Source: Pleurodeles waltl (lineage: Eukaryota > Chordata > Amphibia > Caudata > Salamandridae). From it: a stretch of DNA of 64,000 bases. Both the position numbers and the translations under genes were made by a program. Each line of letters starts with the position of its first letter. The stretch's first letter is position 1. This document shows, one piece after another, positions 42,066 to 53,248 of the stretch. The DNA lies in the NCBI RefSeq assembly GCF_031143425.1, contig NC_090447.1, forward strand, positions 852,470,760 to 852,534,759. The letters are read 5' to 3'. The notes beneath the pieces are model-generated. The model was given only the letters and a program-made list of their open reading frames with translations, made no database searches and was not told where the DNA came from.

Positions 42066-42483
42066 CACAACCACTGGGGACATTCCCGTATTCGGCTTAT
42101 GTGCCTCAACCAATCCCCCTGAGGTGCCTTCCCACTTGAAAAATTATGCCCCTGCAGTGTTCTCTCCAGATGTGTCAGGATACAGGTTGGGCGTTGGACT
42201 GTGCCCTGTATCCTTGTGTGCCCTTATGACTTTGGACTGGGCATTGGCCCTTTGTGTACATCTGTAAATATATTTGGTTCGTATGGTGGGTTTTGTTATG
42301 CTAATACATTGTCGGTACTCCAGCATTGTTGTCCGTGTTTTATTATACTGTGTGTCATTTGCCATTGGCTTACGTGGGCACCTGGTTGTGTGTATGGTGT
42401 GTGTGTCGGTTGTGTGTTGTGCGTGTGTGTGTCACTCTCGTTTTCCTCCCACCTTCCAATGTGTGCTAGGTGGCTGTACTCAC

Positions 42484-42565
42484 CGTTGTCATCTTCGTCG
42501 CGCTGGTGTTCCAGGTGGAGCATGACGTAGAAGATCATCGGAAAAAGTTGCAGTTCGGGTTCCAT
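42484..42565 (-). pseudogene. Transposase exon 1, Harb-A1
   Basis: ATG at 42565. It reads Met-Glu-Pro-Glu-Leu-Gln-Leu and ends at a gtgagtac donor. It is 82 bases, one shorter than in A2, so its second half runs in a shifted frame (acidic in place of basic). Confidence 0.6.
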
Positions 42566-42893
42566 GGCGGCGTGGTTCTTCCCTGTGTCTCCAATGGTGA
42601 GTCCTTTCACTTCTGAACTCTGGTTCCGCCAGGCTTTTGTTGGCGTTGGTACCGCCCCGGAAAAGGTGGCGGTTTTGTGTGTCTTAATATGGTGGGCGGT
42701 ACTTTGTCTCCCGTCTGGCTGTAGGTGGCTACTGCTGTGGTGAATGTTTCTTTCCGCGGTGGTTGGTGTGGTACATTGGCTGCCTATGGGAGTTATCACC
42801 GCCATGGTAATAATTTGTTGGAACTTACTGCCAGCCTGTTGGCGTTATTACTGCCACTTTATCACCCCCGCCAGGGTCATAATGAGGGCCAAA

Positions 42894-43181
42894 GCTATGA
42901 CTTTTGAGCGTATGTGGAAGGAAAGAGAGGTTGGGATACATCACTTTGCACTATTGTTTTGCAGAGACAAGAGCAGGGCATCACAGTAGTTGTAGTCATG
43001 TGTTAACACTATTGCAAATACTTGTGGAAAAGTCAGTAACACATACATATATAAATTACTGCAGTGAAAATGAACACACATTTATGATTTGTACACAAAT
43101 GTGTGTATAATGTGAATAGATTAACATACCACTTACAAGCATAATACCTTTGTGTGCATGTGGACAGAATTTGGAACCTGA
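42894..43181. other. Harb-B SANT-2 intron, right part; no gene
   Basis: AT-rich and non-coding; it continues the sequence that ends at 24884. Confidence 0.4.
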
Positions 43182-43806
43182 TGCCAGATGTACAACAGTG
43201 TGTTTAACACTGTTAGCTATTCCCAGTGGGTTTCAAATAGACCTGCCTCATCAATGTTAAGGAGGCAGGTCGCAACTTGCAACCCATTGTGAATAGCTAC
43301 AATCACAGGGATGGTGGCCTCCTGGGGTCACAAGGTCACCATATTCTATGATTGCTTTGCCAATAAAGCAGTTTTTTTTGTAAGACAGACCATTTTCCTT
43401 CAAGGAAAAAGTGATGCATTGTAAAAAGAAAAATTAAAAGTTTCCTTCTCATGTTTTAAGTGTAGGCAGTGGTCCGTGGGACCACTGCCTGCTCTTAAAA
43501 AATGTTTGCACCCCCATTCCCAAATGCAAATGGCTTACCATCAACCTGAAGTGGGTGGTAACTGCAAATGTTTTGCAGCCGCACCCCCAGTCACAAAACA
43601 TTCCTACCTATCTGGGCGACTCGCTATTAGGAAAGGATGCACTTGGCAGGCCCCTTCTTAATAGCGAGTCGCAAACCATATTTTGTAGTCTGTAATAGGT
43701 TACTGATTTGCAGAATAGGTTTGGTACATGCCAAAGGGCATTTTAATGGGCGCAAACAGCCCTATGGGCCATTTGTGTTCAGTGATAGGCTTTGTTCATC
43801 TGGCCC
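43182..43806. mobile_element. Palindromic MITE, GGGCCAGATGTAG family
   Basis: It starts near gccagatgtac, ends catctggccc and contains the family words ggtggtaactgcaaatg and ctattaggaaagg. It is more diverged than the copy at 57533-58237. It is inserted in the Harb-B intron. Confidence 0.65.
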
Positions 43807-44059
43807 CTGTTTTTTGAAGTACAACAGACTACATTGAGATAAAGCAAGGGACTAGTCAAATGCAAGGGGTGATCCATGGACAACAACACACAATCTGACA
43901 AGACATATTGTTCATTGTTAAACAGGGAGAAAAAAACATGATGCTACTGATTTGGATAACACAAGATATTTTAGAAAATGAATTTTCAATGTATATGTTT
44001 TGATAGGTGTCTAGAAACATTCTGGTCAGTGAAGGTTAGGGCAAGGACTTAATTTGTGA
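43807..44059. other. No gene; intron-like
   Basis: AT-rich sequence between the MITE and the Harb-B exon. Nothing recognised. Confidence 0.4.
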
Positions 44060-44460
44060 TTAGTGGGATATACATTGGTGTAACCTATCAGTCTCCACTC
44101 CACCAGGAATTCCTGTCAAGCCTTCAGGATGTAGGATCTGCTCGATCTTCTCCTCCCAGGGAAAGAGTTGTAATGGGGGGCTGGGAGAACCACTACCAGT
44201 CTTCTGGGCCTCAGGGTGGTGCTTAGAGGCCAGGGAATGCACCCCCCGCAGGTCATTTCACCTCTTCCTGATTTACTCCTGTGTGCACAGATTGATAGCT
44301 ACAGTGTTCACTCTGTTGACCATTCTTTCTCACATTTGTCTTATTCTGAGATATAGTAGTAGTTTGTACTTGTGCTCCAAATAATTGTGGCTCTGCTGTA
44401 ATAATTTCATCCACCATGACTGTCAATTCTCCATGGGTGAAACGTGTGTTTCTCCTCCCT
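44060..44460 (-). pseudogene. Harb-B SANT-2 exon 1 (degenerate Myb/SANT-like)
   Basis: On minus it reads Arg-x-Thr-Arg-Phe-Thr-His-Gly-Glu-Leu, Met-Val-Asp-Glu-Ile and Glu-Pro-Gln-Leu-Phe-Gly-Ala-Gln-Val-Gln, the first half of the domain. Helices 2 and 3 are out of frame. Near 44060-44240 it reads Trp-Glu-Glu-Lys-Ile-Glu-Gln-Ile-Leu-His-Pro-Glu-Gly, as in all SANT-2 first exons. It has the orientation and position expected of the missing first exon of 23400-24335. Confidence 0.7.
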
Positions 44461-44699
44461 GTGAATGTGATAAAAAATATATACTAGTACCACCACAGTG
44501 ATTTGAAAAATAATGAAAAAGTGGAAAAAACAGAGGGAGAATTGAAAAAAGAAAATAACCTAGATGTTCAGTGGCAAGGTTATCCTCAGATTCGTGCTCA
44601 GCAATGGAATGGCAAAAGATAATGGAGTTTGTTTCATTGTGTGTTTGCTGGTATTCACAATTGTCCAAAATACATCAGGTGTGGGCTGCTAACACTCAT
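44461..44699. other. Probable Harb-B SANT-2 leader
   Basis: AT-rich, with an attgtcca word near 44660 reminiscent of the CCAAT-bearing leader of Harb-A. Nothing more is visible. Confidence 0.35.
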
Positions 44700-44702
44700 T
44701 TA

Positions 44703-45623
44703 GGGGCATATTTATACTCCGTTTGCGCCGGAATTGCGTCGTTTTTTTTGACGCAATTTCGACGCAAAACTAACTCCATATTTATACTTTGGCGTTAGAC
44801 GCGTCTAGCGCCAAAGTCCATGGAGTTAGCGTCATTTTTTAGCGTGGACACCTACTTTGCGTTAATTATATGCAAGGTAGGCGTTCCCGTCTAAAAAATC
44901 GACTCCGAGGCATGTGCGTCGGATTTATACTCCTGGGCAAAATTCACGCCCAGGAGTGGGCGGGTCAAAAAAAATTACGTACGGCCGCTTTTGCGCCGTT
45001 TTTTAGCGCCTGCAAAAGGCAGGCGTTAAGGGACCTGTGGGCTCTGAAGGAGCCCAGAGGTGCCCCCCCATGCCCCCAGGGACACCCCCTGTCACCCTTG
45101 CCCACCCCAGGAGGACACCCAAGGCTGGAGGGACCCATCCCAGGGACATTAAGGTAAGTTCAGGTAAGTTTTTATTTTTTATTTTTTTGTGGCATAGGGG
45201 GGCCTGATTTGTGCCCCCCTACATGCCACTATGCCCAATGACCATGCCCAGGGGACAGAAGTCCCCTGGGCATGGCCATTGGGCAAGGGGGCATGACTCC
45301 TGTCTTTGCTAAGACAGGAGTCATTTCTATGGGGGTTGGGAGTCGTAAAAAATGGCGCAAATCGGGTTGAGGCGAAAAAATTGCCTCAACCTGACTTGCC
45401 CCATTTCTTGACGCCCAAGCCCCATATCCCCCTACGCCGACGCTGCCTGGTGTACGTAGTTTTTTTTAACGCACACCAGACGGCGCCAGCGGCTAACGCC
45501 AGCTAACGTCATTCAATAAATACGGCGCCCGCATGGCGCTTCAGAATGGCGTTAGCCGGCGCTAATTTTTTTGACGCAAAACTGCGTTGGCGCAGTTTTG
45601 CGTCAAAAGTATAAATATGGGCC
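44703..45623. mobile_element. 921-bp MITE with TTA duplications
   Basis: Ends GGGGCATATTTATACT and AGTATAAATATGGGCC, flanked by TTA (44700-44702, 45624-45626). Rich in gcgtc/gacgc words; no coding capacity beyond chance. Confidence 0.8.
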
Positions 45624-45626
45624 TTA

Positions 45627-46300
45627 ATAGCCACAACCATAGTGCAATGCTGAATGGGTCTCCCACGGACTCCTGCCATCATGAGACTGCTGCTGGTACA
45701 CCGCTAGCTCGACCCTTGTTTTCTAAATAGGGTTGGTGCATTCCAGACATCCCAACAGCGACGGAGTAATACTTACCAGTATTAGAGTTCACCTTGTCAG
45801 TTGCAGGACACAGCTAGTGCGATGGAGTACCCTATGTCGACACGGACGGTAGTTGAACAACCATAGATCTAAATTCCGTGGTCGGAACACTGTTAGCTCG
45901 ATGGAGTACTTGAGATGGCCACCGCAGCGGATTGGGGGTAATACCGTCAAGATCTAAATCAAACCCCAAATCTTTAATTAAGTTTTCATCTATTTTAGAA
46001 ACTTTGTAGACAAAATAATATACATTCATATTAATTATTAATTCAGCTTTTAGTTTAGATAAAAATATCTATGCTACTTTATCAAATATTGTTTTGTAAG
46101 AAATAAAAAATTCGAATATTTTTCTGTCAGATACATAGTATACATTATTTACGTCGATTTATAGCATGCTGCTCAGGAAGTAACTGCTATTAAAGGACCT
46201 GTTCTCAAATTAAGGACCATAGATGCATACAAAAGATGTAAGAATGGAGAGGACATTTAAGCAAGGCTATAATTTTAAGGTATTAGAATATTCCAGAAAC
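45627..46300. other. No gene recognised
   Basis: Mixed sequence with no coding signal. A few ccgcagcgg-like words may be eroded Harb-B terminus. Confidence 0.35.
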
Positions 46301-46303
46301 TAA

Positions 46304-46774
46304 GGGGGTCATTATGAACAAGGCAGTAAACACTGCCGTGTTCATACTGGCGGTCTTTCTATAGACCAACAGCTCCCTTGAGACCCCGCCGGCTGCATGA
46401 AGAACATTCTGCTGGGCCAGCGGGAGGAAACAGTGTTTCTGCCCGCTGGGCCAGCAGAATGCAGGGCCGGGACATTGCCGACGGCTCCACATGAAGCTGT
46501 CGGCAATGCTTCAGTGCGGCAGGTGCAGCAGCACCTGTCACGCAGATCACTGCCCGTAAATCGGGCAGTGACCTGCACTGGGGCCCCTGCATTGCCCATG
46601 CCAAGTGCATGGGCAGTGCAGGGGCCCCATAGGGGGAACCCGCCATGGAAAGGCCGGGGGAAAAGGGGCCCTCCCTGTGTTAATAATATGGCGGTTCAGA
46701 CTGCCATGCTGGTGGCGGTCTTTTCCGCCATCATGGGCATGGTGGTCTGAACCGCCAAGAACGTAACAAGCCCC
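46304..46774. mobile_element. Multi-hairpin Harbinger-type MITE, 471 bp, TSD TAA
   Basis: Starts GGGGGTCATTATGAAC and is flanked by TAA (46301-46303, 46775-46777). It shares the hairpin at 46580-46628 with the MITE at 9137-9754 (9426-9475) and has the same chain-of-hairpins design. Confidence 0.82.
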
Positions 46775-46777
46775 TAA

Positions 46778-48084
46778 GTCTTGTGTATTCTGTAAGATGT
46801 AGGGAGAACCATAAACTACATTAAAAAGAATTATACTATCCATCATTAGCCCTGAGCAATTAATTACCTTTAGTGTAGTTCCCAATAATGCAATGTTTTA
46901 AAATGTTGAGGTTTTTAAACAACACTACTTAAAATATTTTTGTAATCAAATGTATTTACCTGTAATTATTAGTAAGTAAATATGAAATTAAAGATTAACA
47001 TACATTTGTGTATCCTTTCCTTTGTTTGTTTTATATTTTTTAGTTCTTAGCCAGCACATTTAGACTACAATCTCTTAATAGAGGAATGTAAATGAGACTG
47101 ACTTTACTGCACATTACTAGCAATTTTTTTCTCAGTCATAGAATCACAGGGGAAAAAAATGTTTCGGATAAGAAAAACTCTGTACGACATCAAAGGCCTA
47201 ATATACAATGAGACGCATTGCAGATAGTGGTTGCAATTTGCACACTGACTGGAGCCTATCTTTAATTTTGTGATGCAGTTGTATTCTGGATATCAAGTAC
47301 TGGAATTCTGGGATCCCTTAATATCATATTTAAAAGGTTGAGGAGGAAAATATATGTACTAAAGTATAGATTTACTGGTCTTAATTTTACATCCACTTGC
47401 CTGAAAATATGTGGAGTTGGAATAGAAAATGTAACAATTATTTTCTGTCAATATTTTTGTCCTCTATATTTTGGCAATATTCTGTATCCATGCCTTGCTA
47501 AGTGAACTATGCACTAATTAGTCGTGAAGCAACATCTGCAAACACCTGGAGATCAATGAACCATCTGCCTAATGAATGTTAATTTGAAAGGTCACTGTTT
47601 ACCTGTAATTGACTACAAACAAACGGATGGTGGTTTGAAGGAGAACTGAGCCCACTATCCTTTTATTTGCATCCACAAAGGGGAAACATTTTGTTTTTTT
47701 AAAGCAGCTTATGCTCTGTAAAGAAATCCGTGCTGCATTAAAATCCCTTTTGGGAAGACATCCAGGAGAGCACCCTAGGTTGCTCGAAACAGTGAGGACT
47801 GCTTTCTCTTTGTGAATGGGTTACCACCTCCTTTGAGAAATCCGTAACAAATGAAAGGTACGCAAGCACAACTGTGGCCACAAACAATTGATACAAACCC
47901 ATTGTGAATTGGAAATGGGAGGGTATGCCCCTTTCAGGACCGTTCCTATTTTCCGTTTGTAATGAGAATGAAACCCATTTTGCAATTTGGAAAGGATTTA
48001 CCAAACAGCAAAATGGGTTACATGCATATTAAAAAGCTGTTCTCAAAATCACAGGGTTTGGTAAATGTAAAATTATTTTCCTGG
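46778..48084. other. No gene; AT-rich
   Basis: 46778-47730 is AT-rich single-copy-like sequence. 47730-48050 contains words (gggttaccacc, cccatt) that may be a very old relative of the GGGCCAGATGTAG MITE. Confidence 0.35.
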
Positions 48085-48555
48085 GTCCTGGGGAGTGCAA
48101 GACCGCAGTCTCTCAGGTGGATGACTTGCCCACTGGTTCTGGTGGGGGCAACATGACCTGTGCTTGGGCCTAGGGAGTGATTGGCCACAGTCTCTGGAGT
48201 GGGTGTCTTGCACACTGGTTCTGGAGGGGGCAACTTGCCCTGTGCTTTATCCTGGGGAGTGCAAGGCAACAGTCTTTGGAGTGGGTGACTTTCCCACTGG
48301 TTCTGGAGGAGGCAACATGCCCTGTGCTTGGTCATGGGGAGTGATGAGCCACAGTCTCTGGAGTGGGTGACTTGCCCACTAGTTCTGGAGGGAGCAACAC
48401 GGCCTGTGCTTGGTCATGGGGAGTGCAAGACCACAGTCTCTCAGGTGGGTGACTTGCCCACTGGTTCTGGAGGGGGCAACATGCCCCGTGCTTGGTCCTG
48501 GGGAGTGCAAGGCCACAGTCTCTTGAGTGGCTGACTTGCCCACTGGTTCTGGTAA
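48085..48555. repeat. 82-bp minisatellite, six copies (orphan)
   Basis: actggttctgg or its variant begins at 48132, 48214, 48296, 48378, 48460 and 48542, exactly 82 apart. It is outside any complete Harb-A element. Confidence 0.87.
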
Positions 48556-48998
48556 TGGCAGGCCGCACAGCAGCCCATGGAGGCTGGATCATATGGCGTC
48601 CGCCGGCGGTGACGCCTGCACTGTGGTGGTGGTTGTGAAAGGCTCCTGCTCAGACCCTGCACCCCGAGGGCTGCACTGTGGTGGTGATTGCGGGAGGCTC
48701 CTGCTCAACCCCTGCACCCTCCAATGGCTGCACTGTGGTGGTGGTTGTGGGGGGCTGCTGCTCAGCCCCTGCACTCACTTATGGCTGCACAACCATGGCT
48801 GGTGCTGGGGGCTCTTTGACAGCTGCTGGCGCAGGCTGCTTCCCCTTCTTGCTGACTGGTGCAGGCACCTTCCCCTTCTTGCTGGCTGGTGCAAGCTTCT
48901 TCCCCTTCTTGCTGGCTGGCGCAGGCTCCTTCCCCTTCTTGCTGGCTGGTGCATGCTTCTTCCCCTTCTTGCTGGCTGGTACTTTAGGCATCTAAACA
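48556..48998 (-). pseudogene. Orphan SANT-1 tail fragment with Lys/Pro repeats
   Basis: The minus-strand frame 48779-48991 begins with Met and carries about six Lys-Lys-Gly-Lys-x-x-Ala-Pro-Ala-Ser units. Pro-rich sequence matching 50640-50990 of A3 follows, then the minisatellite. It lacks the Myb/SANT domain. It ends 138 bases before Harb-A3 and has no Harb terminus, so it is a separate fragment. Confidence 0.65.
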
Positions 48999-49464
48999 TC
49001 TACCATAAAGGTAGTAGCTTTTGAAATTCAAATTAACATTGATCTTTCATATGGCAAAACCTCCTGTGGCAGAATAAGACCATAAATCAAATATGTCAAT
49101 GTATTTTACTTTTCTGTACTTTCTTAACTACACATAGGCCCTCATTACGACCCTGGCGGTTGGCGATAAAGTGGCGGTAATACCGCCAACAGGCTGGCAG
49201 TAAGTACCGCCAAATTATGACCATGGCGGTGATATCTCCGAAAGACAGCCAATGTACCACACCGACCTCCAGGGCGGAAACAACTGTCACCACGGCGGTA
49301 GCCGCCTACAGCCAGACGGAAGACAAAGTTCCGCTCACCATAATATGACATGGCAAACCGCCACCTTTTCCGGGACGGTACCAATGCCATCAAAAGCCTG
49401 GCGGAAACAGAGCTCAGAAGTCAAAGGACTCACTATTGGAGACACAGGAAAGAACCATGCTGCC

Positions 49465-49546
49465 ATGGAACCAGTACTGCAAGTCTTTCCAATGATCATC
49501 CACGTTATGCTCCACCACGAACACCACGCCGGCGAATATGACAACA
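49465..49546 (+). pseudogene. Transposase exon 1, Harb-A3
   Basis: ATG to aca/gtgagt, 82 bases, starting Met-Glu-Pro-Val-Leu-Gln. It is one base short of the phase needed at 53663. Confidence 0.6.
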
Positions 49547-49956
49547 GTGAGTACAGCCACCTAGCACACATGGGAGGGAGGGAGGAATACATGAGTGACA
49601 CACACACATGCACACACACACACACCATACACACAACCAACTGCACAAGAAAACAATTTATCGACAAAAAATGGCTGAATAAAGCAAGGACAACAGGAAT
49701 TGACTAAAGTGATTGTAATAAGATCATCATCAAAAATAATAAGTTGATGTGGCAATGCAACAGATATGTACAAATGTACATAAAAGGGACACTGCCCCGT
49801 CCACAGTTCACAGGGGCCACATGCCACAGGGCAAGGTCCAAGGCCCCACTCGATCCCTGCACCAATACAGAGAGAACACTACAGGGGCATCAGTTGGCAA
49901 ATATGCAGGCACCTCGGGGGGCTGGGGGGCCCTCAGCCGGATGCAGAAACAAGACC

Positions 49957-50630
49957 ACTGGTTCTGGAGGGGGAACATGCCCTGTGCTTGGTCCTGGGGA
50001 GTGATAGGCCGCAATCTCTGGAGTGGGTGACTTGCCCACTGGTTCTGGAGGGGGAACATGCCCTGTGCTTGGGCCTTGGGGAGTGATGGGCCGCAGTCTC
50101 TGGAGTGGGTGACTTGCCTACTGGTTCTGGAGGGGGGAACATGCCCTGAGCTTGGTCCTGGGGAGTGCAAGGCCACAGTCTCTCAGGTGAGTGACTTGCA
50201 TACTGGTTCTGCAGGGGGCAACACGCCCTGTGCTTGGTCCCGGGGAGTGCAAGGCCACAGTCTCTTAGGTGGATGACTTGCCCACTGGTTCTGGAGGGGG
50301 CAACATGCCCTGTGCTTGGTCCTGGGGAGTGATGGGCCACAGTCTCTGGAGTGGGTGTTTTGCCCACTGGTTCTGGAGGGGGCAACATGCCCTGTGCTTG
50401 GTCCTGGGGATTAATGGGCCACAGTCTCTGGAGTGGGTGGCTTTCCTACTGGTTCTGGAGGGGGCAACACAGCATGTGCTTTGTCATGGGGAGTGCAAGG
50501 CCACAGTCTCTTAGTCAGGTGGGTGACTTGCCCACTGGTTCTGGAGGGGGCAACATGCCCTGTGCTTGGTCCTGGGGAGTGCAAGGCCACAGTCTCTCTA
50601 GTGGGAGTTGCCCACTGGTTCTGGTGATGG
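49957..50630. repeat. 82-bp minisatellite, nine copies, Harb-A3
   Basis: Unit starts at 49957, 50038, 50120, 50202, 50284, 50366, 50448, 50534 and 50614. Because 82 is not a multiple of three, each unit is read in the next frame; long frames result on both strands. Confidence 0.9.
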
Positions 50631-50639
50631 CAGGCCACA

Positions 50640-50990
50640 CAGCAGCCCATGGAGGCTGGATCATATGGCGTCCGCCGGCGGTGACGCCTGCACTGTGGTG
50701 GTGGTTGTAGGAGGCTCCTGCTCAGCCCCTGCACCCTCCGAGGGCTGCACTGTGGTGCTGCTTGTGGGAGGCTCCTGCTCAACCCCTGCACCCTCCGATG
50801 GCTGCACTGTGCTGGTGGTTGTGGGGGGGGCTCCTGCTCAGCCCCTGCACTCACTGATGGGTGTACAACCACGGCTGGCGGTGGGGGCTCTTTGACAGCT
50901 GCTGGTGGAGGCTCCTTTCCTTTCTTGCTGGCTGGTGCAGGCTCCTTCCCCTTCTTGCTGGTTTGTGCAGGATCCTTCCCCTTCAGTATT
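50640..50990 (-). pseudogene. SANT-1 Lys/Pro tail, Harb-A3
   Basis: Three Lys-Lys-Gly-Lys units and a Pro-rich stretch, one frame away from the exon 3 frame ending at 50983. The same order (tail, Pro-rich, minisatellite) occurs in A1 and in the orphan. Confidence 0.6.
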
Positions 50991-52246
50991 TGTGGCCTGG
51001 AATCCTATCCACCACAAGAAGGTGCTGCTGAAACTGGGTCCGTGGACTGTTTGGCTGAGGTGCTTGGCTGAGTCCTTGATACCCTGGCCATACGTGCAGG
51101 ACGGGGGGAAGGGTGGGGAAGAGGTCAATCTTGTAAAGGAAAAGCTTTTTAGGGACATTGGGGCGGGAAGAGGGAGAAGTAATGGGAGTGGAGGATGAGG
51201 GAGTGATTGTTGGAGGTGTTTGTCTGCTGGATTTCGGTGCAGGTGCATGGGTTGTAGGCTGTTGTGAGATGGATGGCTGTTGAGTGTCTGAGTGCTTGCG
51301 TTTGTGTACTTTAGGAGGGGGGACAGACACGGTGGGAGAGGACACAGGGGACATGTGCATGGATGTTGTGGAGGTGTCTGCCAGTGAGGTGTGTGTTCTG
51401 CTTGGTGTGGTGATGATGCAGGTAGTGGATGGTGATGTAGCGCATGCAGTTGTGAGTGTGGACGTAACTGGGTGGGAGGTGGAGGAGGAGAAGGAGGGGG
51501 AGACAGTGGAAATAGTGGATGTTGTGTCTGCAACTGAATGGTGTTTGTGTAAGTGCCTATGGGATGAAGTGTGGTGCTTGTGTTTGCCTGTGACACTCTT
51601 GGGTGTTGTCCTGTGTGCATGCTCATCTGGCTGTGTGGTTGGGATGGGTTGGGGTTGAGGAGAATGGGACCAGGAAGTGGACGTTTGATGGGGGACAGGT
51701 GAAACAGGGACAATGGCTGCCATCAGAGAGGAGGCCAGAGCCTGGAACGATCTCTGTTGGGCCGCCAGTCCACTGTGAATGCCCTCCAGGAATGCATTAG
51801 ATTGCTGCATCCGGGCTGCCAGCCCCTGGATGGCATTCATAATGGTTGATTGTCCTACAGAGATGAATATCAGGAGGTCAATAGCCTCCTCACTCAGGGC
51901 AGCAGGTCTCACTGGGGCAGGGCCTGAGGTGCCTGGGGCGAAGGAGATGCCCATCCTCCTGGGTGAGCGGGCACGGGCAACTCGCTGAGGGGCTGCTGGG
52001 AGGGCGGTGCTGGTACGGGGGTGGCAGCTGTACCTGTAGCTGGGGTGGTCACAGAGGGACATGGCACATGGGGAGCTCCCATCAGTGGAGGTATCAGAGT
52101 CTGTATTGTCCCCTCCAGTCTCCACTGTGGTGCTCCCTTCACCCCCCGTTCACTGGTGCCCTCAGCGTCGGTGGACTCTGCCTCCTGGGTCCTGTGGAAT
52201 GCAGCTCTCTCCATCGCCGGTGCCTCTGCTCCTCCGCTAGATGATG
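50983..52246 (-). pseudogene. SANT-1 exon 3, Harb-A3
   Basis: Acceptor gcattag at 52247-52253. The first 40 codons (Ala-Ser-Ser-Ser-Gly-Gly) lie in one frame; after a shift near 52125 the frame stays open for 380 codons. It contains Arg-Arg-Met-Gly-Ile-Ser-Phe-Ala-Pro-Gly-Thr, Leu-Ser-Glu-Glu-Ala-Ile-Asp-Leu-Leu and an amphipathic Met-Asn-Ala-Ile-Gln-Gly-Leu-Ala-Ala-Arg-Met helix. A very long His/Ser/Thr/Pro-rich region follows, with a Lys-Arg-Lys basic spot. This gives the best view of the SANT-1 C-terminus. Confidence 0.78.
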
Positions 52247-52650
52247 CTAATGCACATAAGGACAGGATGACAAAACAAGAAAGGGGGGGAGAGAGAGACG
52301 AAGGATACACTGGGTCAGTGACTGCACCAACACCACCGTTGGCGTACACAGCACCTTCACACACAGGGGACAGGCCTACGCACTATGAATTGCACTACCA
52401 GTGATATTGCTATCCACCAAGGCATGAGGAGTAGCACTCACTGTGAACTGCAGCACACCTGGGACCCACGCAGCCCTGACCAGTAGTGGATGCTAACAAG
52501 CTAGGTAGGCAGTATTTCCCTTTCAGACACTTAGCCACCAGAGGACCTACGCTGTTATGTCTGGCCTGGCCTAGGGGCATCCACTGACACACCCACCACC
52601 CGTATACCACCACTCCAACCGTTTCCTTCAATGATGGCCACTGTACTCAC

Positions 52651-52921
52651 CCCCTTGTGGCTGCTGGGATGCCCTCAAGCACCCATCCAGCACAGGATAG
52701 GCCACCGCCAGTATGCGGGCCATCAAGGGGGTCAGGGTTCGACGGGCACCCCTTCCTCGTTGGGAGGCCATCCCCAGCTGGGCCTCTGTGGTCTTCCGTG
52801 CCCAGCATCTCAGGTCCTCCCACAATTTACAACAGTGGGTGCTCCGCCTGCCATAGACCCCCAGGGTCCGCACCTCCTTGGCGATGGCACACCATATACC
52901 CTTCTTTTGATGGGCGCTGAC
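52651..52921 (-). pseudogene. SANT-1 exon 2, Harb-A3
   Basis: 271 bases, ctgcag acceptor and gtgagtac donor, fully open: Val-Ser-Ala-His-Gln-Lys-Lys-Gly-Ile-Trp, Leu-Trp-Glu-Asp-Leu-Arg, Gly-Arg-Gly-Ala-Arg-Arg. The length is identical to A2. Confidence 0.82.
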
Positions 52922-53147
52922 CTGCAGAGGCAATACAGAGAGGAGAACACCATTAGACAAACAGTCCAGTCTGTAACACGAATGACCCACCATACCCGTT
53001 TCCATCACTATTGGCACACACATAGCCCAGCACTCAACGTGTACCCAGCCAAGAGGACATCCCTCCTCCCTTACATGATGCCGTCACACACACCTCCATA
53101 CATTCATGCCACATGCATCGTGCCCACAGTGTACTCCACCATACAGC

Positions 53148-53248
53148 AGTCCGTACTGGGGTAGGACCCCATCCACCAGTCTCTCCAATTCCTCTGAAGT
53201 GGAGCCTGGGGCCCTTTCCCCAGTCACACGGGCCAAGGTAGGTTCCAT
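53148..53248 (-). pseudogene. SANT-1 exon 1, Harb-A3, donor deleted
   Basis: ATG at 53248. It reads Arg-Ala-Pro-Gly-Ser-Thr-Ser-Glu-Glu-Leu-Glu-Arg-Leu-Val-Asp-Gly-Val-Leu-Pro. About 16 bases covering the Pro-Asp-Gln-Gln codons and the splice donor are gone near 53147, so the gene cannot be spliced normally. Confidence 0.75.

Larger units (their letters stand above)
24888..42890 (-). mobile_element. Harb-A1: full Harbinger element carrying a nested LTR, TSD AAA
   Basis: It starts GGCCCTCATTATGAC, ends GTCATAATGAGGGCC and is flanked by AAA (24885-24887, 42891-42893). Removing the LTR and its 5-bp duplication (29756-39767, 10,012 bases) leaves 7,991 bases, very close to Harb-A2 (7,985). The gene order is inverted relative to A2: SANT-2 plus, transposase minus, SANT-1 plus, with the transposase first exon at the right end. 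All three genes carry frameshifts or stops. Confidence 0.87.

Noticed and set aside
40866..42139. Host gene with a Lys-rich protein
   Set aside because: The same order of Lys/Pro tail, Pro-rich part and minisatellite occurs in other Harbinger copies, so it belongs to the transposon.
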